A DNA stretch of 64,000 nucleotides from assembly GCF_002994745.2 (NCBI RefSeq), contig NC_037092.1:69911823-69975822 (forward strand), read 5' to 3'. Below the pieces are notes generated by a model. The model did not search any database. It was not told the origin of the DNA and worked only from the letters and a program-made list of their open reading frames with translations. This document shows, piece after piece, positions 36,065 to 46,500 of the stretch. The first letter of the stretch is position 1, and each line of letters starts with the position of its first letter. The translations under genes and the position numbers were made by a program. This DNA is from Rosa chinensis (Eukaryota > Streptophyta > Magnoliopsida > Rosales > Rosaceae).

Positions 36065-39000
36065 TCAAGCTGGATCAAGGCAGTTCCTTGAGCCAAGCTT
36101 GGAAAGCAAACGTTCAAACTGAGCGAAAGTGAGAATCTTGGTGAAAATGACTGCCAGTTGATCACATGATCGTGTGTACACTGTTTTAATAAGTTTAGAC
36201 TGAACCTGATCTCGAACAAAGTGACAATTAACTTCAATATGTTTGGTACGTTCATGGAAGACTGGATTGGCTGCAATATGCATGGCAGCCTGGTTGTCAC
36301 AATGTAGAGATATAGGCATAGTGCACACAATGCCTAAGTCACCCAGCAATGTCTTTAGCCATATGAGTTCACAAGTTATGGATGCCATTGCACGATACTC
36401 AGCTTCTGCGCTAGAATGAGCAACCACAGTTTGTTTCTTGCTTTTCCAAGTAACTAGATTGCCTCCAATGAAAGTACAGTATCCAGTTGTGGACTTTCGA
36501 TCAATGGCATTTCCCGCCCAGTCCGAGTCTGAGTAGCCCACAAGGTTGAAGTGACCATTATTCTTCATAACAATTCCTCGATCAACTGTGCCCTTTAGGT
36601 AGCGAAGAATCCTTTTGACAATCTGTAGATGATGAGTGGTAGGGGAGTGCATGAACTGACTAACCAAACTCACAGCATAAGTGAGGTCTAGTCTTGTAAT
36701 GGTGAGATAGATGAGCTTACCCACAAGGCGTTGATAAACACAAATATCTTAGAAAGGTTCTCCTGCAACACCTATTTTAAGTCTACCAAGAGGAGTGCGT
36801 GCAGGCTTACTATCCTTCATTCCTGCCTCATTAAGAAGATCAACAACATATTTGCGTTGATTTAAGAACATACCATTTGAGGAGTGATCCATTTAAATTC
36901 CAAGAAAGTACTTCAATGATCCAAGATCTTTGATAGCAAAGGTATTGTGCAAGGCTAACTTGAGAGACTTAATCTCATTCATATTGTCTCCAGTGATGAT
37001 TAAGTCATCCACATACACTAGAACAACCAACTTGCTAGCCTTGCCATTTCGAATAAACATGGAGTCTGCATGACTTCGCTTGAAGCTTGAGGCAAGAAGA
37101 ACCGAACTCAGTTTGGAATACCAAGCACGTGGGGATTGTTTCAAACCATACAAGGCCTTGTGAAGTTTGCACACCATTCCAGATTCACTTTCACGTGAAT
37201 GTCCAGGAGGTAATCTCATATACACATCTTCTTCTAGATCCCCATGCAAAAAGGCATTCTTGACATCCATTTGGTATAGAGACCATCCACAATTCACAGC
37301 AACAGATAACAAAACTCGAACTGTGTTCATTTTAGCAACTGGAGCAAAGGTCTCCTTATAATCAACACCAAAGGTTTGAGTGAAGCCACGAGCAACTAAC
37401 CTTGCCTTATGTCGCTCAATTGAATCATCGGAGTTGAACTTGATTTTGTAAATCCATCTTGCCCCTACAATTTTCTGCCTTTTGGGAAGCTTAACTATAC
37501 TCCAGGTTCTATTATCATCAAGGGCCTTGAGTTCATCATGCATAGCTTCCTTCCAAACTAATGATTGATTTGCTTCTTCAAAGTTCCTTGGTTCGCCTTC
37601 TTTGGAAATCTTGATGAGGAATGCTCTGTGTGGAGAGGAGCTATTGGTGGAGTGAGCAACTTGTGCAAGAGGATAACGTGGTGTGTAAGTCTCATATTCC
37701 TGAAGTCTTGCTGGTAGATGTCTCCCCCTTGGTGGGTTTCTTCGAGGTTGAGGCATGTTTGGTACCACCTCTGGTTGATGATCTTGAGTGTTGGAGTCTG
37801 CCTGTACCTCTTCAGTGTCCACAATTTGTTGAACTGGTTGTTGTGAACTAGGAGTGTCTACTGCAGCTTCAACATGAATTGGAGTGGGAAACAAGTCACA
37901 AATATGCTCCCCCTGAGGTTCATTGTCAGATAACTAAGAGAAAGAGTCAGACTCATCAAAACGAACATCCCTTGAAACAAACAATTTTCTGGTTTGTGAA
38001 TTGTAACACTTGTAGCCCTTTTGGGTAGATGAGTACCCGAGGAACACACATTTGATAGCTCTGGGATCAAACTTATCTCGGTGATTTGACTGAACATGTA
38101 CAAAACACGTACAGCCAAATACTCGAAGATGTGTTATGTCAACTTTTCGATCTTTTAGAACTTTAAATGGAGATTTGAAATTTAACACACTGCTAGGCAA
38201 TCTGTTTATGATGTAAGCTGCAGTTTGAATTCCTTGAGACCAAAAATTTTTTTGGAACATTTGTTTGAAGCATTAAGGCCCTAGCCTTCTCAAGTAAATC
38301 TCTATTTTTGCGTTCTGCAATACCATTTTGTTGTGGTGTTCCTACACAACTGGTGTGATGAATAATCCCTTGAGCACTGAGATAATCAGTCATGATTTTG
38401 GAGGTGTATTCAGTGTCATTGTCTGACCTTAGAATGCAAATTTTAAATGAAAAATGATTTGCGACAAGGTTATGAAAATCTTGGAAACACTTGAAAACTT
38501 CACTCTTAAATTTCAAAAGATATACAAATGTGGTTCGAGTGAAATCATCAATAAAGGTGACATAAAACCTATAGCCATCAAATGATTCTAGGGATGTTGG
38601 TCCCCATACATCAGAATGTATAATCTCAAAAGGCTAAGTTTCTCTAGATTGAGAGATTTGAAAAGGCAATCTAGTAAACTTTGACATATGACATGTCTCA
38701 CATTCATGGGAGACTTTACAAAAACTAGGGAACAATATTGACCAAACATGAAAGGAAGGATGAGCTAGGCATTTATGCTACAATTGTTATTGTGTTGCAG
38801 ATTTGGACTCTATCAGAAAACACTTTGAAAAACTTGATGAAGTTGATATGTAGTACAAGCCATTTAGAAAGAACCCTTCACCAATCTTCTTCTTGGACAC
38901 TCGATCCTGAAACACAACATTAGAAGGAGAGAAAATAGTTAGACAATCCAACGAGTTCATTAACCTTCCTACAGACAGGAGTTGGAATGGAAAAGATGGT

Positions 39001-40336
39001 ACAAATAGCGCAAATGACTCAACGCTATCTAAAAAAAGCTTTAATTTTCCTTTTCCTAAGATGGGAACATCGTTGCCATTAGCAATTGAGACATGTGAAG
39101 GTTTTGACACAGTTTCAAAATCATATAATATGAAAGAATTGTTTGTCATGTGATCTGAGGCACCTGAATCCACTATCCAAAAATCATGATTCTTACTGAC
39201 ATCTAAAGCAATAGAAATGGCGCAAATAATACCTAGGATATCTTCTAAAGAAGCCATATTTGATTTTGATAGAAAACCAGCAAAATTTCCAAGCATAGCA
39301 GTTGTGCTTCCATTTTCATTGCTCTCTAAACTGCCTTGCTTCTTTTGAAGATATGTAGCAAACTCATTTATGATAGTTATTGGATTGGACGTGAACTTCA
39401 TCATCTCTTCAGAAGTGTTGCTGAAGTTTGCCTTTAGATTAGAGATGTAAGAGCTTCTCTGAATGGTGCCTCTTTGATTCTTCTGGTCCTCATTGAACTT
39501 AGGTTTCAGTTCTGGATGTAATATCCAACATCTCTCTCTTGTGTGGCCTATACCAGTTCGTCCAATGTGTTCACAATGAGTGCACTTCAGATATGGCCTC
39601 TTGCCCTTGTATGTTCTGTCGCTTGTGACACTTTTGTTTGCAGCAAATGCCATAGCTTCTGATCCTCCAACTCTGCTATCCATATTCATCACCTTTTTGC
39701 TCACTTCTTCACGTTGAATGGAGTTGCATACTGTTGTGAACGAAGGAAACTCAGGGCTCATCAAAAGATGGCTTCGTAGATCTTCATATTCATATCCCAG
39801 ACTTGCAAGCAGTTGAAACACTTTATCTTCTTCAGCTCTTTTCAACAATATGGTGGTATCAGTGGTGTGAGGTCTATACATCAAGTTCATTCCACTTGGC
39901 TTTTAAGTTGCCAAGATGTTGAACAAATGAGAGATTACCTTGTTGAATCCCTGCAAGATCCTTTTTGAGTTGGAACACTCTTGCTGCATTGTCTAGGTTG
40001 GCATACATGTCTTTGACAACATCCCAGAGATGTCGAGATGACTCCGAATAGTTGAAGATTTCAGCAAGCTTTGGCTCCATTGAATTAATAAGCCGTGACA
40101 TAACAAGTTGGTCTTTGGATAACCAACTTTCATATTCAGATGGATGATGAGGCATCTGGGATGTTATTTTTGTCATTGATGAAGCTGAGCTTTGATCTTC
40201 CACCAAGGGCTAGAGTGATGGCTCTTGACCAAGCAAGATAGTTGAACTCATTTAGAAGCACTGAGTATAGACGCTGATTCAGATTCCCATCTGAGCTTTC
40301 TGTCTTTGCAGAGAGAGAACCTTCTCCTTCTGTCAT
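36065..40336 (-). pseudogene. Copia gag-pol of element 2, several frame breaks
   Basis: Starts at ATG 40336 (MTEGEGSLSAKTESS). Gag (39874-40336, LLNEFNYLAWSRAITLAL; SRHLWDVVKDMYANLDNAAR). Protease region with WIVDSGASDHMT in the 38787-39890 frame; a CCHC-like knuckle is incomplete there (CTHCEHIGRTGIGHTRERCW). Integrase 37934-38516 (DNDTEYTSKIMTDYLSAQGI, TPQQNGIAERKNRDLLEKAR). RT 36893-37894 (YQMDVKNAFLHGDLEEDVYM, LVVLVYVDDLIITG). RNase H 36065-36724 (SSAEAEYRAMASITCELIWL, HCDNQAAMHIAANP). The frame changes at about 39880, 38260, 37930, 36892 and 36724 make it non-functional. The RT frame alone (333 codons) is open. Confidence 0.9.
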
Positions 40337-40408
40337 TTTAATGAGAAGGATAGAGAAACATGAGAGCCTTGAAAGACCAAAATAGATGCAGGTCCTATGA
40401 GGATTTCT

Positions 40409-40420
40409 GCTCTGATACCA
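40409..40420 (-). other. Primer-binding site of copia element 2
   Basis: Minus strand TGGTATCAGAGC, complementary to the 3' end of plant initiator methionine tRNA, immediately inside the 5' LTR. Confidence 0.85.
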
Positions 40421-40673
40421 TATTGAAATTAAATGATGGTAATTTCTGTATTGATTTTTCAACATGGATGAGAAACGGACTACATATAGTGGAAGACGAG
40501 GAACATGTAGCATAAAGTCCTCCTTAAAACAAGGACCCCTAAAACTAGGAAGAGAAAGGCAAAAGACAACCCGTAGGCCCTAGAAAGTCCTCCTTAAAAC
40601 ATGGAACTCCTAAAACTAGGAAGAGAAAGGCAAAAGACAACCCGTAGGCCCTATAATTCAGCATCTTCTAATA
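40421..40673 (-). repeat. 5' LTR of copia element 2
   Basis: 253 bp; longer than its partner because it contains a partial duplication of the ctccttaaaac...cgtaggccct stretch. Confidence 0.93.
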
Positions 40674-42560
40674 AGGGTGAATGTCTGTCATTCCATGCTG
40701 AGCCAAGCAAGCATTCCTCTCCGAGTTCTGTCAGAAGATGATGCTTGGGACCTGTTTGTGAAGACATCAATAATTTCTTTTCATGAATCACCCAACTTTT
40801 ATGATGTAGCGAGGACGGTAGCTAAAGAATGTGCTGGTCTCCCATTTGCATTGGTAGTAGTTCCAAGGACACTTGGAGATAAAGACTTATATGATTGGGG
40901 AGAAGCAGCTCGACGACTTAAGGCTGCTCAACCTATCAACTGTGAAGATGAGGGACAGGTGTTCAGCTGTATAAAGTTAAGCTATGATTTCTTGAAACCT
41001 GATGATGACAACATTGCCAAGTCATTCTTCTTGCTTTGCTATCTATTCCCTGAAAATTTTGATATCGAGGTCGAAGACTTGTTGATGTATGCAATGGGGA
41101 AAGGAATATTTGAAGATGCCCTCATAATACACGAAGCCAGAGCCAAAGCCCATTTGGTGGTCAATTACCTGAAAGCTTCTAGCTTGCTTTTGGACGGTGC
41201 ATACCATTGATTCGTGAAGATGCATGATGTCATTCGAGATGCGGCCATATCAATTTCATCATCAGAAGATGGCCCACGGTTTTTGGTTAAAGCTGGTTGT
41301 GAATTAAGGGATTGGCCTCGTGAAGGCTACTCTGCAATCACGCTAATGAGGAATGAAATTCACAAGCTTCCCAAAAAGTTAGTATGTTCAAAACTCCAGA
41401 TTTTATTATTATAGAGCAATAGTATAATTTGGATTCCAAACCCTTTCTCTCAAAGTCCCAGTGAATTGAGGGTCTTAGATCTCAGCAAGACTCGTATTTC
41501 GCGTCTACCCTCATCATCAGGTCTTCTAACCAATCTCCAAGCTTTGTATTTAGATAAATGCAAGAGAATAGTTGATATATCCATACTCGGAAAACTGAAG
41601 AACCTTCAGATTCTTAGTATGAAGAACCTTGACATTAAAACGGGAGGAATTCGTCAAAGAGCATTGACAAAAGAAATAGGACGCTTAACCAAGCTTAAGA
41701 TGTTGGATGTTACGGATGCATGTTTTGAAACAGTTCCATCTAAAGTGATATCAAACTTGAATGGATTAGAAGAATTGTACATGAAATGTGACTTTGATAA
41801 CTGGGGCAGAGGAATGGTTGAGGGCAGTAGTTTATTTTCTTTTGTTTTTGGCTCTGCCAAGAATGCTAGCTTTTGTGAGTTAACAGGCTTATCACGCTTA
41901 AACAGTTTGAAAGTTCACATATCTGATGTAAAATGCTTGCCCCGAAAAGTTAGATTCAATCCCAATTGGGTCAAGTTTGATATATGTATCAGCAGAAGAA
42001 TTTTTATTGAACGGTCCTATTACAGACGCTTTTTCGAGAGGAAACTAATTGTCAAGTTGGATCCATGTCAACATCTCTTTCGGTATGTGACTCTAGACAC
42101 AAGCGCAGAGAGCTTACCAGATTGGTTTATCGAGGTGGTGATAGAGAAAGCAGAGATACTAGAGTACATAGGTGACATTGAGGACATTCTTGTGGAATAC
42201 GACCGTGGGAGATTACATGTGCTGAAGTGTCTTGCTGTAATTGGCATATGTATGGAGAGTTGATGAAGTCAGGAAGAAAGGTTTTAAATAATCTTGTGTT
42301 TGAGAGCTTTGAAGAGTTGTATCTAGAAGGGGTTCGTGGCCTGCGGCAGTTATGTGTTGGTGAGTTACCACCTGGGTCTCTGTGCAATCTTAAGTTGTTG
42401 AATGTGAGAAATTGCCTGGTATTGGAGGGTGCACTCTTATGGTCAAATTTGTTGCAAAGGCTACAAAATCTGGAAATACTACATTGTGAGTTCGCGGAGG
42501 ATGCAAGATAAAATCTGGAAATTTATTAGACATTGAGGCCATTTAAGTCATCATCGTGAT

Positions 42561-42569
<9 letters not shown>

Positions 42570-42595
<26 letters not shown>

Positions 42596-43198
42596 AGAAA
42601 AAGGGCGGTGCGGTAGCCCTCAAGCCTTGATAGCCTTGATTAAAGAAACTGTCGAATACAAGGGGGGGACATTGAGCCTAAACCCCTGATTACAATAAGT
42701 AGAACATCCTGAAATACCATCATGAGTCTCTACTAAACGCTTGTACTCAACAAAGCACCAACTAGCAAAGAGCGCTCTACTGGTGACTCTATTTGCTTTA
42801 ATTGCATTAATGCAGCAGTGACACAACGGAAAGATAACTTGATCTACAACCCGATTACAGCTAAGCATAACTACCATACACACAACTTTCCCATCATGAT
42901 GCCACTGGACACTACATCCAGTGACACTTAATTTCACTCTGCTACTAAGAGGCAGCGACCATTTGCAAGTGCAAGGAACTTGCCGCCTACCTAGAGCAAA
43001 ACAGGCACACAAGGTGCAAAGATTGGCACACAGGCCACTGCCTCCAACCAGAACTCGGTTGGAGTTTTTTTATCGGCAAAGCAACAACAGAAGAAAAAAA
43101 AACAACCAACAAAAGCAAAAGCAACTAAAAACAAGAGCCCGTCCAAGCAGTAAGGTCCAAGCACAGAGGACCGGTCCAACTTCCGCCTCCAGCAAAAA
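42570..43198 (-). mobile_element. Second LINE/SINE-type insertion at the paralogous site, about 630 bp
   Basis: A long T run at the left (42565-42594) is the poly(A) tail in minus orientation. The flank tgatgttct(c)tttt appears on both sides (42557 on, and 43199-43212). The target position is the same TT/AAAAGAG site used by the insertion at 31153-32130, but the inserted sequence differs. Its minus-strand 3' end reads GCCCTTTTTCTC before the tail. No complete reading frame. Confidence 0.65.
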
Positions 43199-43580
43199 TG
43201 ATGTTCTCTTTTAATTTGCCACAAAAATAAAAAATCCATTCCAGACTAGGCCCATATATATGGGTTGGGTCATCGTCCTAATTGACCAAACATAAGAACA
43301 AGGCTCAGTCATTATAACACACTAACACAGTAAGAAAGAAGATCCGGGCTTTGAACGTGGAATTCTTTTAGACTTGGGGTAAAGCTGAAACTTTTACTCA
43401 ATTTGATTGCTCTAGGACTGGTTTAATGGTTTAATTCTGTGATATATTACTAAATATTAGAGATTGGGGCAAATAGTTTTAATATCAATTTTTCATTGTT
43501 CTTACGATGTCTACGCTTGGTGGTCTTCTATTAGCTTCTCTAGTTTTTTGGTTCTGGGTGCCTCCTATTCTCACATATTG
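43199..43580. repeat. Copy of the 32133-32520 flank
   Basis: Near-identical to 32133-32520 (for example aaaaatccattccagactag). At about 43580 it switches, at a short gagtt overlap, to NLR sequence homologous to 35090. Confidence 0.85.
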
Positions 43581-43582
43581 AG

Positions 43583-44325
43583 TTTTGTAACTGCCTTCAC
43601 TAGTCACCAAGAAAGGCTCACGCAAGACGATGACTACCCAAATAAGTTGAACCAGTGGAGAGTTGCTTTAACAAAAGTTGCAGATCTCTCTGGCTTGGAA
43701 TCAAACTAATATAGGTGAGATTTTCTTAATCTTAACAAGGGCTATAGTTTCTCAATCGTCTGGATTTATAGTTTGTCTGATGATTGTTTGACTCTTGTTC
43801 CTTGTAGTTCTGACTTAGAACTTGTCAAAGACATTGTGGAAACCGTGTACAGTAAATTACGACCTATTGATGTTGAGTGGGCATTGTCATCTACCGGGGA
43901 TTTTGTAGCATTTGAAGCAACAAGACGAGCCATGGACAAGGTAATAAGGGCACTTCAAGATGATGGGATCACTGCCATTGGGTCTTTGGTATGGGAGGCG
44001 TTGGTAAGACAAGTATGGTGAAACAGGTCGGTGCACAAGCCCGGAAAATTGGGCTCTTTAATCATGTGATTATGGCTATCGTATCCCAAACACCTAATTT
44101 GAGAAACATTCAAGGCACACTGGCTGATCTGCTTGGCTTAAAGTTGCAGGAGGAGACAGATATTGGAAGAGCAGCAAGAATAGCGGAGAAGATATTAAGA
44201 GGATATAAGATCCTTATAATCTTGGACGACATTTGGAACACAATAGATTTGTCTATTATCGGAGTACCGAACCGTACAGAGCTTCAAAGGTGCAATTCAA
44301 AGAACCTACTCACCACAAGGAGGGT
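43583..44325 (+). pseudogene. NLR pseudogene D: 5'- and 3'-truncated copy of B
   Basis: It begins inside the TIR end (TAFTSHQERLTQDDDYPNKL), with an in-frame stop near the exon end, intron 43715-43807, and NB-ARC from 43808. It ends inside the TTRR motif exactly where the copia element enters B. It matches B at 35093-35836 nearly base for base. One G is lost at about 43980, just before the P-loop, breaking the frame. The TGA that interrupts B at 35709 is not present here (ILRGYKILIILDDIW), so that stop arose in B after the copy or was corrected here. Not functional. Confidence 0.93.
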
Positions 44326-44483
44326 TATTGAAATTAAATGATGGTAATTTCTGTATTGATATTTCAACATGGATGAGAAACGGACTACATATAGTGGAAG
44401 ACAAGGAACATGACAAGGAACATGTAGCATAAAGTGCTCCTTAAAACAAGAACCCCTAAAGTGCTCCTTAAAACATGGAACTC
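44326..44483 (-). mobile_element. Truncated LTR scar of copia element 2
   Basis: It matches the 3' LTR at 35837-35996, including its private acaaggaacatg duplication, then stops at ggaactc and continues as the copy of 33310. The rest of the element is absent. Confidence 0.92.
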
Positions 44484-46500
44484 GAAAGATTTCTAATTGT
44501 AAGGTATGTATCTTGTTCTTGGATTACTTTCTTATTTTTTTTAGGTATATTGTCATATTAATCTCATGATAGCTTTTTACTCTCAACTACTACATTTCTA
44601 ATTTACCTACTAAGTAATTAGATGAAAGTGAGGTTTGAATACCATAAACCTTCAAGCTAAAAAAAGATCGTATCTTCTACAATCATAGGTATAATATAGT
44701 AGAAAACTTAATAAAGAGGTATGATACAAAAAAAAAAAAAAATTGTAATATAGAGATGTCTGTGTCATAAAAAAAACAAAACAAAAAAACCTCCCATATA
44801 TCAGATACATACTTGAAATCAAATTAACTAGAGAAAGTGTTTTGATGATCAGATACCTAGCTTATTATATAGGTATACGCATATAGGTATAATATAGAGA
44901 CTTTCAACCTAATAAACATGGTCAACTCGAATGATAGAGTACCTAAGAAAGAAGTTGATGTTAAAAATGATTCTAATAAATAGGTTGATATGAAAATTTC
45001 TAGAAATCAAGTTAGCTAAACATACCTGTCTAACTTTAGGTTGTAATTTAAAAAAAAAAAATACGATCTATTAGTTGGGTTAAAACTTTAAACATCTACC
45101 TTTAGGTTAGGTTGCAAGTAAAACAGAAAGTTACTTTTAAAATTGAAAGTTTAAATTATCAAAAAGTAAATATCACATTCACTTAAATCTATATAACTTT
45201 TGAATTCAGAAAATTATGCAAGTAAAAAAAGATCCATAATTCTAGCAATCATGATGAATTTAATGAAAATTGTGATAATAATGGGACCAATAAAAAAGAT
45301 CTACAATTAAGGTATTAAAGATGTCGTTAATTTTGCTAGTTGATTTATGTTTGTCAGATTTAAATTATGGCAATTTGTGTAATTCTTTGAAAAATGAAAT
45401 CTAATATTTTATCCTAGTTGGCAATAATTGGGTGTAGATTGAAAAGAAATAATAGGTAGGTTTTTTCCATTAAATATTCTAGAAATTGGGTGTATAATGA
45501 AATGCCCCAAAAAAAAAAGGTCTCTTTAAGTAATTTGATCCACCTAGGTGTCACCTAATATCAAAAGGTACACTGCAAATTTTTCATATGTTGCCTACTT
45601 GGGTTTGTTCTTGTTCTTGCTTCCTCGAATACAGGGTGTTCAAGTTGAAGGTCAGCCCAAGAGTTGTTGTAGTCCAAAAGCAACGACATGGTTTGGAAGA
45701 CTATTCGGGCCCACAATGGCCATGTTGACAGTATCATTCTGGAATTAGGTAGGAAAAGCTGGTCAACCCATTAGTTCACATCCTGCGCGTTCACATCATT
45801 TTAAAGTCTCTCTCGCCCCTTATCACTTTGGTGTGGTTTTTGCTTCGCTTATCTTGTTGTTTTAGTTTCAATGGCCTCAAGCAGCCAAACAGCATCCTCA
45901 TCTCATCCTTCATCATCTGCTCCTCAGTGGAAGTACGATATTTTTCTGAGTTTCCGGGGTGAAGATACTTAGAAGACTACTGTTCCCTTTATATACCAGG
46001 AATTGCAAAACATAGAAATTGAAACATTCATGGATGACACAGGGCTTAGCAGAGGGACGTCTATTGCTCCGAGTCTGTTAACAGCAATCCAAGAATCCTG
46101 GTCAGCGATCATTGTTCTTTCACCAAACTATGCGTATTCTAGATGGTGTTTGGACGAATTGACAATGATCATTCAGTGCATGGAAGATAAGAGCACAACA
46201 GTCATCCCAATCTTTTATGATGTAGATCCCTCTGATGTGCAACATCAGAGAGGGAGTTTTGCAACTACCTTCACTAGTCCCCAAGAAAGGCTCGCGCAAG
46301 ACGATGACTACCCAAATAAGTTGAACCAGTGGAGAGTTGCTTTAACAAAAGTTGCAGATCTCTCTGGCTTGGAATCAAACAAATATAGGTGAGATTTTCT
46401 TAATCTTAACAAGAGCTATAGTTTCTCAATCTTTTGGATTTATAGTTTGTCTGATGATTGTTTGACTCTTGTTCCTTGTAGTTCTGACTTAGAACTTGTC
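44481..46500 (+). repeat. Duplicated block, copy 2 (upstream region, TIR exon and intron of C)
   Basis: Partner of 33310-35330. The two copies differ at a handful of positions only, while the adjoining NB-ARC and LRR sequences of B and C differ clearly. This suggests a recent duplication or a conversion tract ending near 46500. Confidence 0.9.

Larger units (their letters stand above)
35837..40673 (-). mobile_element. Ty1/copia element 2 (4.8 kb) inserted in NLR pseudogene B
   Basis: LTRs tattgaaatt...cttctaata at 35837-36058 (222 bp) and 40421-40673 (253 bp). They are flanked by target duplication agggt (35832-35836 and 40674-40678). The primer-binding site next to the right LTR reads TGGTATCAGAGC on the minus strand (40409-40420), the initiator-Met tRNA type usual for copia. 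Coding order on the minus strand is gag, protease, integrase, RT, RNase H. The LTRs differ by small internal duplications, so it is not recent. Confidence 0.95.
34707..42512 (+). pseudogene. NLR pseudogene B: TIR + CNL-type NB-ARC + partial LRR, split by copia element
   Basis: Start ATG 34707 (MASSSQTASSSHPSSSAPQW, then KYDIFLSFRGEDT). TIR exon to 35224, intron 35225-35317, NB-ARC exon from 35318. P-loop GMGGVGKTS, then ILDDIWN with kinase-2 Trp as in gene A. Breaks: TAG at 34806-34808 (codon 34, in the TIR), TGA at 35709-35711, a 4.8 kb copia insertion at 35837-40673 inside the TTRR motif, TGA at 41208-41210, TAG at 41412-41414, then LRR up to about 42512, where sequence changes to a repeated flank. 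After the insertion the NB-ARC resumes as NVCHSMLSQASIPLRVLSED and the MHDVIRD motif is at 41219-41240. An in-frame ATG at 34839 follows the first stop, but the TIR would lack its first strand. Clearly not a full receptor. Confidence 0.93.

Noticed and set aside
42620..43012. 130-codon minus-strand frame with Cys residues in the second LINE-type insert
   Set aside because: Could be a LINE zinc-finger relic but no clear motif; left inside the mobile element call.
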